From positions 1 to 40,509 of the forward strand of contig WTXI01000318.1 in the NCBI GenBank assembly GCA_022376515.1: 40,509 nucleotides of DNA, written 5' to 3'. The notes beneath the pieces were generated by a model that saw only the letters and a list, made by a program, of their open reading frames with translations, was not told the DNA's origin and did no database searches. The position numbers and the translations under genes are program-made. The number at the start of each line of letters is the position of its first letter. Within the stretch, counting starts at the first letter, position 1. Origin of the DNA: Lactifluus volemus. Its lineage: Eukaryota > Basidiomycota > Agaricomycetes > Russulales > Russulaceae. Positions 18,236 through 27,836 of the stretch are shown here, in pieces.

Positions 18236-19943
18236 GTGGGAGTAGTTCGTTGTTACTTCGGATGTTTCAGTAACACGAGCGCGTGTAGTGCCGGGGGCAT
18301 TGGCATTTCGTTTCTTCTTAACAGGGCATTCTCTAGAGAGATGGCCTTGTTCTTTGCAATAGAAGCAACGTCCTTCGCGTATGAGGCGTTCGCGATCAGG
18401 GTCAGGGGTAGGTTGCTTTGGGTAGTAGTGACGTCTACGTCCATAGCGTCGGCATCACGTTGTGGACGTGGGCTGGGCGTGGTGGCTGTTGAGGACGACG
18501 TTGCTGTTGTTGTCCTCGCGCATTGCCGAGTAATTGAGTAATGCGTCCTAGTGATCCGCCACCATGCATTCTTTGAACAATTTCTGTTCCGTCCATGCGG
18601 CTGAGTGTTTTGTGCCGCTTCCTGCCATTCTGCAAGGGTTTCTGGTCTCGGCCATTCACGGTTCATGATAGTCATGTGAAGGGTTCTTTGAGACCAGCGC
18701 GATACTGAATGATAGTCCCTTGAGCGTCGGCTTCAAAGCCTGCTTCTTCAAGAAGGTCATTGAATGAAGTAGTGTAATTGTCTAGTTCGTCTCCGACCAT
18801 CCGAAGTTTTGCAAACTTTGTGAGGGCATCTTCTTTTGCAGCGGCATCTCGGAAATCTTCAAGGAACCTTTGTTTGAAACCAACCCAAAGGTCTAGGTCG
18901 TTGGGGTCTCCTCCACGATCTAGGTATCCTCCCAGGGAGTTAAGGCGTGCTTGGGCCCACCCTTCGCAACGTGGTCCAGACATGAATGTGGTAAACATGA
19001 GGATTCGGTTTGCAGGGTTTGACATTCCGGGGTTCCCTTGGTTTAATCTTCGGTAATTTTCGAAGATTTCCATGAATCGTTTTGATCGCGATCTATTTCC
19101 ATCAAAGGGTTTTGGGGGAATCCCCATTAACCCTCCTCCAGCAGCGGGGATTTGAGCAAAGCCTTGGCCTTGTTGAAGGGGAGCTGCTGCTGCTCCGCCT
19201 CCTCCACCACCTCCGCCACCTCCTCCTCCTCCTCCTCCTCCTCCTCCTCCTCCTCCAGGGCTACCGGGTGCTCCTCCACCTCCTCCGCTGCCTCCAGGAG
19301 TACTGCCTCCTCCTCCACCGCCGCTAAAGATTGCTCCACTACCACTTGCCGTAGTGGAAGCTTTCTTGCTTTTCCCTTTAGGTTGGGAAAAGAGAGCTGA
19401 AGCGGTGGGTGTTACTGTAGCGGTTGCTGAGGCGATTTGGAAAGGGGGGAGTAGAGCGTAGCCTGCAACTCCTTGTGCAGCTGCATGAAAAGCTCGTGCT
19501 GTTAAGGACTGGATAGGTGAGGTGCTTGTGGAAGCAGGGGCTTTGGATTTGAATATAGTGTTTAGGGCGAGGAGTTCTTTAGGAGTGAGCGGGGCGTTTG
19601 GGTCGGGTACTGGTTCAGGCGTCGGTTGCTTAGCAAATATTTTTCTCATTTGCTCAAGCTGTTCGTCAGTAGGACTACTAGGTAAAAGGTCCAAGGCCAC
19701 ATTGTAGTTCGGTTCTTCGCCACTTCCAGAGTCAGATGGGGTCGCTGGTTGTTTCACTTGTTCAATTGCTTGTTCAAGTGTAATCATAGGAGTATGGGAG
19801 TGGGCGCGGAGTCTAGTCCCAGCGGCCTGCGCAAGGGCTTCGTCGTCATCGTCATCGCCTTGTGTAGGGCGATCTTGTTCAGGGGATTCTTCAGCTAACG
19901 CAGAGAATCTTCCATATGGACTGCCTCTAGAGCTGTCTGACAT
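18236..19943 (-). pseudogene. gag with glycine tract and CCHC knuckle, frameshifted
   Basis: The first 423 codons (18672-19943) are open: MSDSSRGSPYGRFSALAEES, a Pro/Ser-rich part, a glycine-rich tract with over 20 consecutive Gly, then the Ty3-type capsid core (FDGNRSRSKRFMEIFENY, LTKFAKLRMVGDELDNY). A shift follows GLKEPFT. The downstream capsid end (TIMNREWPRPETLAEWQEAA) and the nucleocapsid knuckle (REGRCFYCKEQGHLSRECPV, about 18310-18380) lie in further frames. So at least two to three indels break the C-terminal fifth. Confidence 0.82.
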
Positions 19944-19976
19944 GGTTCGTTCGTTTGTTCACAAATGTGAGAGTAG

Positions 19977-19988
19977 AAGTCTCAGTTT
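19977..19988 (-). other. primer-binding site, predicted self-priming (family Z)
   Basis: One base inside the 5' LTR the + strand reads AAGTCTCAGTTT. On the RNA strand this is AAACUGAGACUU, complementary over 12 nt to AAGUCUCAGUUU. That sequence is the predicted 5' end of the transcript (starting at 20281, minus), about 35 bp after the TATA box. No match to a tRNA CCA end (TGG...) is seen at this position. Confidence 0.6.
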
Positions 19989-19989
19989 G

Positions 19990-20596
19990 TGTTAAGGTTC
20001 CAAGTGGGACCTTTGTACGAAGTGTACGATCGTTCGTGAAGTCAAGAACTAGACTTGCAAGATGTGCAAGTCAAGATCAAGGGTTCGGTAAAGATGAGAC
20101 TTAGTAAACGACTAAGTCAAGAGCGTTTCAGAGGTCAAGGGCTTTGGGCTCAGGGTGAGACCAAAGTGTCAAGAAGTCGTGAAGAGTGATGTCAAGAGGG
20201 TTCTCTCAGGTCGGATGCTTCTAGGCAAGACAAGGTTCTAATAGATAGAAGGACTTGGATTGCGAAACAAAACTGAGACTTAAGGTCTCTAAGGCAGAAA
20301 GTACAGGGTTTATATACAAGAAGACGTGGCTATGTGCACAGCCATAGGGGCTGTGACCTTTGTACAGCTTTCAGGGTTTGAAACATGTTTCAGGAATCAG
20401 CGAGTCATCCTGTGCATGTGGCTGTTACTTGCGGCTGTACAGTGCTGTGTGAGGCTGTGTCGTGAGAAAAGGTAAGTAGGCGATCTGAAACAAAGCGATC
20501 GGCAGTCCATTCACATAAGCAAGAAAGTCATCAGAAATGAGTCAGCAGTCCGAAAATGTATAGTATGAGTCAGCAAGCACGTGTCAGTCCATAACA
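19990..20596 (-). repeat. 5' LTR of the full-length Z element
   Basis: 607 bp, identical to 12927-13533 except for four CpG/TpG differences. On the coding strand it holds TGACTCA sites in U3, TATATAAA and the AAGTCTCAGTTTTG start, then a leader rich in CTTGAC and hairpins. Confidence 0.95.
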
Positions 20597-20970
20597 TTGA
20601 GTCAGACACACTAAGTCAGTTCTTGAGTCATCAGAACTGACTCAGGTACTTAGTTAATGGTCTTGACTTCGCTGCTTTACTGTGACTTTTGTAGGATAGT
20701 TGGCTGGCCCTCTGTATGCATAAATAAGGCCCTGCAGACAAGCTAAAGCCCCAGCTTCAGCTTCGTCTAGAATTGCAGTTTATTGTCTCCTGCTTACACT
20801 CGCATCGCATCTTCTCCTCTCATCTTGTGAATCCCCTCTTTGTACCTTGATCTAGGTACTTTGCGCCACCATCAGACATCTGTTCACTTGGTCCATTACC
20901 TTTAGAACAAGCTCACAGACACCTGAACCTTATTACGAGCGTGTTGCAAAGAGTAGTTCCCACTCTTTGC
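20597..20970 (+). repeat. family-Y LTR, segment 2 of 3
   Basis: It continues the LTR begun at 12725: TTGAGTCAGACACAC, then the TATA region (GCATAAATAAGG) and AGCTAAAGCCCCAGC. It is interrupted at TTTGC (20966-20970) by a reverse Y LTR. Confidence 0.88.
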
Positions 20971-21906
20971 TGTCACAGTTTGCAGGGACTGTGGCTTGAA
21001 GTGAGCTTCATTCAGGTTGGCTATTTGCTATGGCGAGTCGGACAAGACTAGCAACACCAAATAGTCGATTCTAGAACATGCAGGCAAGGTCCAGTAAGGA
21101 GTAGACTTGACTGTGCAAACTCTCGGTGTTCGTATCGCGTGAGGCAGTTAATACGGGCCAGCGCACGCGATGGTCGGAGTTACCATTCCTAAAGAGGATA
21201 GACGGTGGCAGATGGGTAAATGACGATGTGTAGGTTCAACCGCAATGCGGGCGTGAGTGTACTTAGAGGGAAAGGGGACCTTCGCCTCTATGGACACTTG
21301 TGGGAGGTTGAACTAAGGTTTGTGCGAAATGAAGGGGGAGGAATTAGACAATCCTTCACCCTCGATTTTGTACAAGGTTCAGAGCGTCTGTGAGCTTATT
21401 TACAAGGTGTAAACAAGCAAACAGATGTTCTGATTGTGGCGTGAAGGTACCTTAACCAAAGGTACAAAGAGAGGATGAACAAGTAGAGAGAGAAGATGCG
21501 ATGCGAGTGTGAGCAGGAGACAATGAACTGCGATTCTAGACGAAGCTGAAGCTGGGGCTTTAGCTCGTCCATAGGGCCCTATTTATGCGTACAGAGGGCC
21601 AGCCAACTATCCTACATAGGTCACAGTAAAGTAGCGAAGTCAAGACCATTGACTAAGGACCTGAGTCAGTTCTGATGACTCAAGAACTGACTCAGTGCGT
21701 CTGACTCAAGATCTGAGTCAAGAACGCTGACTCAAGACTTGAGTCATGATCCCTGAGTCAAATACATGTCCAAAATAGCGATGCACAGCCCCTAGAAGAC
21801 AAACAGAGGGGGCTGGCCAAGGAAAGGGATCCTAGGTCATAACACAAGTCGAAAAATAGACGGAAAGCAGAAGGAAATGGGCCGGACGGCCTGCATAACC
21901 ATAACA
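20971..21906 (-). repeat. solo LTR, family Y, reverse (936 bp), inside another Y LTR
   Basis: TGTCACAGTTTGCAGGG...GCATAACCATAACA with target duplication TTTGC at 20966-20970 and 21907-21911. It keeps eight TGA(C/G)TCA sites (about 21660-21765). Confidence 0.93.
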
Positions 21907-22021
21907 TTTGCACCCTGCTTGTATTGAACCTTAGTTTAATCTTACACTAATGTACTAGGGCTAGAAAGATCCTTTCTAACCCCAGTACGCTCGCGCCCGT
22001 GTTGCAGTTGAACCCACACAT
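21907..22021 (+). repeat. family-Y LTR, segment 3 of 3 (truncated)
   Basis: Diverged but homologous to the 3' half of Y LTRs (AACCTTAGTTTAATC, CTCGCGCCCGTGTTGCAGTTGAACC). It stops at CCACACAT where hAT-2 begins. The remaining LTR end is not found in the window. Confidence 0.75.
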
Positions 22022-22485
22022 TAGTGTTGCGGCAGCCCGCGTAGCTGCGCCGAGCTGGTAGTCAAGCCGATTTTAGCTGCGCCGTTTCCTTATTAGCCAA
22101 GCCGCGCCGATGGACACATGTCATCAAGCCGAGCAGAGCAGAGCTGATCAAATAGCCGGCTATTCTCCGGCTAGGATGCAGCTCGGCTCCCAAGCCAGCT
22201 CGAGGTCATGTCATCGAAAAATTTACACCCAGTGACCAAACTACAGGTCTACAACAATATATTCACCGACACGTTACGAGTCTTTGCCTACATGTATCTC
22301 AAAAGCTTAAACCCAACTACGAAAACAGTAAATAATGCTACATCTTCAAGTTGTGCCTTCTTGTATGAGTGGCACGAGCGGGTGTTTGACGTATGTACCG
22401 AGACGATTCATCAACCGTGCAAGTCAAAGAGCGAAGCCTAAAATAGTCTAGTTAGCGTCAGTAATTTCACACAGGGTGAGACTAC
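22022..22485. other. hAT-2 terminal non-coding region
   Basis: GC-rich repeats from 22022 to about 22205, then ordinary sequence up to the kinase stop. A 77-codon + frame at 22208-22441 has no recognisable feature and is left out. Confidence 0.5.
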
Positions 22486-23513
22486 TTACACCGGACTGGT
22501 GAAGATAGGTTCAGGGTCTACGGACTCTATGCTGACCTGGGGACACAAGTACAAGAGTGGCGCTTTGATGGGTTGATTAGCCTCGGCTTCTGAGCACTGT
22601 AAGAGGATGGAATGAAGGTACTGATAATCCGGTTTCTGGTCAAAGCCAAGAGAACAGACACAGGTGACGAATTTGCAGAAAGGAGCGGGTAAGCCTTCGC
22701 ACAGCTCTTCCGCTGTGATTGATGTTTTCTTTTGGAGGATTGCCTCCTCGTTGCCCACAGCATTGCTAGTCCAAGGCAAATTGCCAAGTGCCGAATAAAT
22801 GATCGTATAGGCGAGTGACTCCAGGTCATCGCAACGCGACTGGGCATAGCCTTGCTGACCGTTGATAGATACGAATGGAAGAGTACCAATGATTGAATGA
22901 TCCGTTGTAAAAGGGAAATGCAAATAGGTTGCAGGATTTTGGAATAACCGTGCCAAGCCGAAATCAATGAGGAAGACGGTAGGACGAAGGTCATCAATGC
23001 GAATCATGAAATTCCCGGGTTTGATGTCACGATGGACGTAGTGTTGGCTATGAAGTGACTCGACTGCCGAGAGCTGTACACGAGGCTGTATTTAGTACGA
23101 TCGTCTGTTTCATATATCAAGCGTACCATTAGGGTGGCATACGAGAATGTCTTTCCATGGTCAAACTTGGGCTGATTGATCAGGTCACCCAGTGAAGTTC
23201 TGAGATAGTCCAGGACAATAACTTCATATACACCTTCTTTGCCGTACCAGAGTACTCGAGAGATTCCTCTGCTACCAGCGATCATTGTATAGACGTTGTA
23301 TTCATGGTTGAGTCTTGAAGGCAAGCTGCATCGGTGCCCTATCTTCAAAGCAACGTCAGACCCCGTCATAATGTCTTTTCCTAGATAGACACTCCCTAAC
23401 GAGCTTAGCAAAGTGTCTCAAATTCTCAAATTTGAGTTGAGCTTACCTGATCCCCCAGTACCGAGTAATTTGCCTACTCTGTACCGGCCACCAACACGCA
23501 CAATATCTGACAT
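22486..23513 (-). CDS. casein kinase 1-like Ser/Thr protein kinase (3 exons, 307 aa)
   Basis: Exons are 23447-23513, 23127-23395 and 22486-23073; the introns are 51 and 53 bp with GT...AG, all in phase. The ATG starts MSDIVRVGGRYRVGKLLG. Motifs in order: Gly-rich loop GTGGSGSVYLG, catalytic Lys in VALKIG, HRDIKPGNF loop and DFGLA. Then comes the CK1 signature in which the APE motif is replaced by SIN (here SINGQQGYAQSRCDDLES). All catalytic residues are present. Length is that of a bare CK1 domain without the long C-tail of host CK1. It sits between the hAT-2 transposase and terminus, same strand, 251 bp downstream, so it is probably transposon cargo (inference). Confidence 0.88.
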
Positions 23514-23764
23514 TGGGTGAGGGAGTCGCTTCTCAAAGGTCTGTCGTGGATATCGAAGGCGCATAATGGTCATCAATGCTAACAGAGAAATGGGGTGTAA
23601 AGTCAACGTATTTTGCGACTATTGTATGCGTCGGTTGAACTCGAACCACGAACTCCGATCCCAAATAAGCACCAACAAATGGCGCCATATGACAGAAACG
23701 TGGCCAGTAAACTTTGTTTTCATTGTATAGTGGACATAAAATAAAAGCTAGTCAAGACTCGTGA

Positions 23765-25689
23765 TCAATCGTAGATACTAAGGCTCTTCAACAAAGCGTC
23801 CAAACGGTCTGATGCAGAATCAGGATCATCCATGAAGAGAGAGCCAAGGTCGCCAGTTGCATTCGACACCCCACTCATGGCAGCTACTGACGTCGACCAC
23901 CCTTTCATGAAGTTGAGGCGTTCTTTCTTGAGCAAGTATTTCAGCATTTGTAGGGCCTCCATGAGAACTGGGCTGATTTGGTTTCGCTTCGCGGTGTCTG
24001 TATCCTTCGCTGATGAGAACACGCGCTCACAAGGTACAGATGTTGCCTGGATCGGGAGGTAATCCATGGCGATTGAGAAAAGCGTTGGGAATTCCGTCCT
24101 ATTAGCCTGTTCAGGGAGTGAGCTGCGCAAAGCACAATTCAATCATGTCTCACCTCCCAGAACCGCAGGATGTTGGTCTCCTTAGACGAGATAGAAGAAG
24201 TATACCTCTGGAATTCAGCCTCTACCGTGCAGTCATTATGTGTGGATTTTTTGTTATATACGGAATTTTTAACCCTAAATCGTGTTGGAATCGGATTGGC
24301 CACAGAGACTGGGGCAGGTACGGCAGGTCGGGCAGGGGGGCCATCGGACGTTGATGATTTCTTGTCACGGTACTGGCGCATCTGCAAGTCATGAGAAAGA
24401 ACTGATCTGAAAGGTGGTGTAGTCTTACGAGCTTTATAATGATACCTTTCGCTTCCCGAATATAGTCATTACCCCATTCCTCTTGAATCCAGGTGAAGCG
24501 CGTAGCAGGATCGAGGACTGTAGAATCAAGTTGGAGGTTAGAGAAACGCCACAACAAGACATCGATTCAAAGACTCACACATCGTGACGACATAAGCATC
24601 TGTATCATCCATTCGAATATAGTATTTCTTCGCCCATCGCAGGCCGATTTCCGTCCAGGGCTGGAGTTTATCCCATTGTGTCCCAATGTTTTCCCACTCG
24701 GTCATAAACTCCTCGAAACTGGAGATCGCATGTGACAAAATTGGTGTGGATTCGGACGACATGCTTTGTTGAAATGTGTGAGGAACCTGTCGTTACATGA
24801 GCGCCTGTCTATGTATTAAGTCGACGACGACTCACACTCAAGACCGATTCTAACCCTTCAAGAACTTCCCAATCGTTGTTGGACAGTTTCCAATGAGAGA
24901 AGTCATGCAACTCGTTCGCAAAAAACTTATCGATAGCCTGTAAGAAAATTATTTAGTCCCCACTGTACTGTCTGGTCGCTGAGACGAACTTACCGGCCGG
25001 AGAGCTCTAAGACGTTGCAGCATCAAATAAACCGAGTCCCACCTTGTCTTCACATCCCTCAGAAGATGTACCTCGGGAACTGTGACCTTAACAGATTTGC
25101 TCTTCTCAACATTTACGGTGAACCAGCCTCGTTCATTTCCGGCTCGGATGTGCTCGCGAAAGGCAGTCTTGTGTGTGTCCGAAGAGCGTAATAGACGAAT
25201 AACTCTGCGAGCACGCTTGAGGGGATTGCGTTTGATATCTGCAAACCAACGTTCGAGCCCAGAATCGCCATGGGCATCGTATTGACCCTCCAGTTGCAAC
25301 TTGGTAATATCTTCACTACTGTCAATGTCGTCGTCGTCATAGTCGTCGTCGTCGTCATCATCAGCGGAAGTCATGTGGACTGTACCAACAGGAACTTTAA
25401 GACTGGAGAGATACTGTTTGGAAACAGAAGTCATGGATGAAATGATGTGAGATGCGCAAATGTTAATGATGTGTGTGTAACACTGGACGTGGTGTTGAAG
25501 GTGATCGAAGTCGATTTCGATGGCCGTCTCACGTTTGGCGAGCAGAGACTCCAGCTCTTGCATGGCTACGGCATTGTTCTCGGCGTTGTTGAGTGTAAAG
25601 TAGCCAATCTACAAAGAGTAAGGCACAAGCGAATAGTTATCACATGAATACGGACCTTGAGTGTAACATCAGCCCGATCAAGTAGGTAT
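23765..25689 (-). CDS. hAT-2 transposase, 5' truncated, otherwise undamaged
   Basis: The coding frame is continuous through about seven exons from the truncation at 25689. Exon 25656-25689 gives YLLDRADVTLK. Exon 24994-25608 gives IGYFTLNNAENNAVAM (the hAT DN-NN block), an Asp-rich tract and DVKTRWDSVYLMLQRL. Short exons follow with AIDKFFANELHDFSHW, TEWENIGTQWDKL, DPATRFTWIQEEW and MRQYRDKKSSTSDG. The last exon has the hAT dimerisation region (YLPIQATSVPCERVFSSAKD, ALQMLKYLLKK), stop at 23765-23767. Introns of about 46-56 bp fit. The N-terminal BED finger and part of the RNase-H fold are lost to the gypsy element. Confidence 0.85.
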
Positions 25690-26164
25690 TGTCACGGTAA
25701 ACGTGACGTGACGGTCACAGGTGACCCTGACTCATCATTTTCCTCGCTTACTCATCGATACGTTGGACGATTCTCCCACCTTCCGTTTAGTTCCATAATG
25801 TTCTGTATGTTTCCATACATTCACAGGTACATCCTGAACATTCTAGTATGATCCAACAGTCCAGTATATATGTCCCTTGTACCTCTGAGACAGGCCTTAA
25901 GCTCGTTCTCCTGTAGAACTCAGGTAGTCGATACAGCGAGCAATACAAGTGGCTGTTCAGCCTTCCCTTTCCCTTCCCCTTCCCCTCTAAAAGACTGCTT
26001 CCTCTTTGAGTGAAGCCTCTGAAGACTTGTGTGGATCACGCCACAGCCAAGTCTTCTACTCTTTGACTAGACCTTCGCGCCTTAGTCCCTGCGGCCGCTT
26101 CGTCGTTCCGCTTAGTCAGCACGACTCAGACTCGAAACCACGCCACGGTGACCTGACCGTGACA
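25690..26164 (+). repeat. 5' LTR of the third gypsy element (475 bp)
   Basis: It begins TGTCACGGTAAACG and ends CCTGACCGTGACA, a 9-bp perfect terminal inversion (TGTCACGGT/ACCGTGACA). TATATAT lies at 25865 and the predicted transcript start CCTT-AAGCTCGTTCTCC at 25899, 34 bp on. One TGACTCA occurs near its start. Confidence 0.88.
26067..26077 (+). other. not used: see primer-binding site at 26167-26177
   Basis: Placeholder with no feature at this place; the primer-binding site is described in the next entry. Confidence 0.01.
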
Positions 26165-26166
26165 TT

Positions 26167-26177
26167 AGAATGAGCTT
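26167..26177 (+). other. primer-binding site, predicted self-priming (third gypsy element)
   Basis: AGAATGAGCTT, two bases after the LTR, pairs over 11 nt (one G-U) with AAGCTCGTTCT at 25899-25909, the predicted RNA 5' end. Pairing begins exactly at AAG after CCTT, as in family Z. Confidence 0.55.
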
Positions 26178-26198
26178 TCCCGAATCGAATCAAACAGA

Positions 26199-27836
26199 AT
26201 GGCTTCGACATCGGCTGTGACTACCCCAGTAGCAGACTGGAGAAACATGTATGAAAGAAGCATCGAACATCTGAGTAACCTTGCAGAATTACGATGCCCG
26301 TTCCCGGTTCGCCTGGAACAACAAGATACGATACTGAAAAAGTATACAGTAAATTTGGAACACATCAAAGCGGACGCAGGAAAAGTCCCGTGGACAGGTT
26401 ACTACACGGTCTACAAGGGCGTTACGATCGCCCTCTCGAACGCCTTCGGGGTTTGGTTCGAAGTGGAATGGCGCAATAGTGAAATCGTGGCCGTACGAGT
26501 GGCCAGGAATGCCCTTAAATTACTACACAAACCAGCAGACAAGATCGACATGAAGGAACTGCTTAGGTCGGGAGAACCGATTGATCCATCGGCTCCCCCC
26601 TCACGCGCCCCGACACCGTTCGAAACACCGTATAACCCCCCCAACGTCCCAAGGGATGAGCCAGAAGAGGAGCCAGAACAAGATGAAGACATGTACGCGC
26701 ATGTTGGACGGTCGACCGATACGGCGCACGAGCCGCCCCGACACCCAAGAAGACGTCCCCGCGCAACGGGCGATAATCCATTCGGGTTAGATAACCTACT
26801 AAACGATCCAGACGAAAGAAATACAGTCAGATTAGAAGGGATTCCCCCAGAAAAGTTCACAGGAGAAAGGGGACAAACCATACCCTTCCTGACCAAATTT
26901 AAAAGATACATGTTGATGAATAACAATGCAGCGATCACGCGAAACCCCTATAAGAGATCGGCCTTCTTCCTATCGCTTATCGGAGGGACGAAGACCGATG
27001 GATGGGTTGAGCGGTCGTACGACTGGCTCGATCGCGCAGAGCGCGACCCATCCATCCTCCCCTATGATACGACGGCTTGGGAAGTTCTAGAAAGTGAATT
27101 CAAGCGGTCATTTGTCGATTATGCAGAGCATGAGAAAGCCCAGGATGAAATCCGAAGACTTAAAATGACCAATGAAAATGTCAACCAGTACATCGCGGAC
27201 TTCGAACGCTTGGGCCACCGCGCGGGACTGGATCTCGACAATCCGATGGCGCTGCGCCTCTTTGCTCGCGGTCTTCCTGTTGGACTTGCAGACTCTTGCA
27301 TCGATATCGAAAACCCGGAAACGTTCGAGCAGTGGACGAAGGCAGCGCAGAGGCACTATCGAAACTGGCTGCGGAAACACGCCATCCATTCGAATTACGG
27401 CGGAACAAACAATCGACAACAGAACCAAAAAGGAAATCAGGGTGGCAACAGCTTTTATTGGCACAGGCCTCAACAAAACCAGAATAATAGCTCCCCCTCC
27501 CGCTCGCGCTGGCAGGCGAAGGACCCAAATGCAATGGATACATCCGCAGTCACCAGAAGAGCCACTACTGATGCTGAAAAAGAACAGCATCGAAAAGAGG
27601 GACGTTGTTTCGAATGCAGCCAACAGGGCCACCTCGCACGAAACTGCCCGAATAGGAAACCGCGCGTCCGGACCGCCGATGCCGGAACCGAAAAATCAAC
27701 CGCACTTGAAGAACAGAAGACCTACACCCCAGCAGAGGCTGCGGCCTTCATAAAGAAATTCTCTGATGAAGAAAGGGAGGAATTCGTAAAGAGCCTTCAG
27801 GCTCTGGGAGAAGATGCGGGTTTTCAAACGGCCTGA
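26199..27836 (+). CDS. gag: Gag polyprotein, Ty3/gypsy (545 aa)
   Basis: The ATG at 26199 is 35 bp after the LTR. The N-terminal ~190 residues include a Pro/Glu-rich linker (DEPEEEPEQDEDMYA). The Ty3-type capsid core covers about residues 205-400 (IPPEKFTGERGQTIPFLTKF, WEVLESEFKRSFVDY, QYIADFERLGHRAGL). A single CCHC knuckle follows near residue 465 (CFECSQQGHLARNC). The C-terminus (YTPAEAAAFIKKF) ends at TGA 27834-27836. The frame is fully intact. Gag forms the particle and binds RNA through the knuckle. Pol is in the -1 frame and overlaps by about 64 nt. Confidence 0.93.
   Translation: MASTSAVTTPVADWRNMYERSIEHLSNLAELRCPFPVRLEQQDTILKKYTVNLEHIKADAGKVPWTGYYTVYKGVTIALSNAFGVWFEVEWRNSEIVAVRVARNALKLLHKPADKIDMKELLRSGEPIDPSAPPSRAPTPFETPYNPPNVPRDEPEEEPEQDEDMYAHVGRSTDTAHEPPRHPRRRPRATGDNPFGLDNLLNDPDERNTVRLEGIPPEKFTGERGQTIPFLTKFKRYMLMNNNAAITRNPYKRSAFFLSLIGGTKTDGWVERSYDWLDRAERDPSILPYDTTAWEVLESEFKRSFVDYAEHEKAQDEIRRLKMTNENVNQYIADFERLGHRAGLDLDNPMALRLFARGLPVGLADSCIDIENPETFEQWTKAAQRHYRNWLRKHAIHSNYGGTNNRQQNQKGNQGGNSFYWHRPQQNQNNSSPSRSRWQAKDPNAMDTSAVTRRATTDAEKEQHRKEGRCFECSQQGHLARNCPNRKPRVRTADAGTEKSTALEEQKTYTPAEAAAFIKKFSDEEREEFVKSLQALGEDAGFQTA

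Larger units (their letters stand above)
12927..20596 (-). mobile_element. full-length Ty3/gypsy chromovirus, family Z (7670 bp)
   Basis: Two 607-bp LTRs (12927-13533 and 19990-20596) flank gag, protease, reverse transcriptase, RNase H, integrase, chromodomain and the overlapping 3' genes, all on the minus strand. The target duplication TTGAG occurs at 12922-12926 and 20597-20601. The LTRs differ at only four positions, all CpG versus TpG. The coding region is nevertheless broken by a nonsense codon and several frameshifts. The copy is therefore young by LTR age but cannot make all its proteins as sequenced. Confidence 0.95.
22022..25689 (-). mobile_element. hAT-2 transposon, one end, with kinase gene and truncated transposase
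   Basis: The left end TAGTGTTGCGGCAGCCCGCG is followed by about 180 bp of GC-rich subterminal words (AAGCCGAGC, AGCTCGGC), typical of mushroom hAT ends. It interrupts a Y LTR; the 8 bp before it (CCACACAT) would be the target duplication. The transposase and the kinase share the minus strand. The other end is missing because a gypsy LTR begins at 25690. Confidence 0.65.

Noticed and set aside
19082..19400. Leu/Ser/Ala-rich + strand ORFs
   Set aside because: They are shadows of the polyglycine codon tract of Gag on the other strand.
22208..22441. 77-codon + strand ORF beside the kinase
   Set aside because: No recognisable motif, and it lies in the hAT-2 terminal region. Not supportable as a gene.
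26067..26077. Placeholder row left in the feature list
   Set aside because: Carries no feature; the intended primer-binding site is the entry at 26167-26177.
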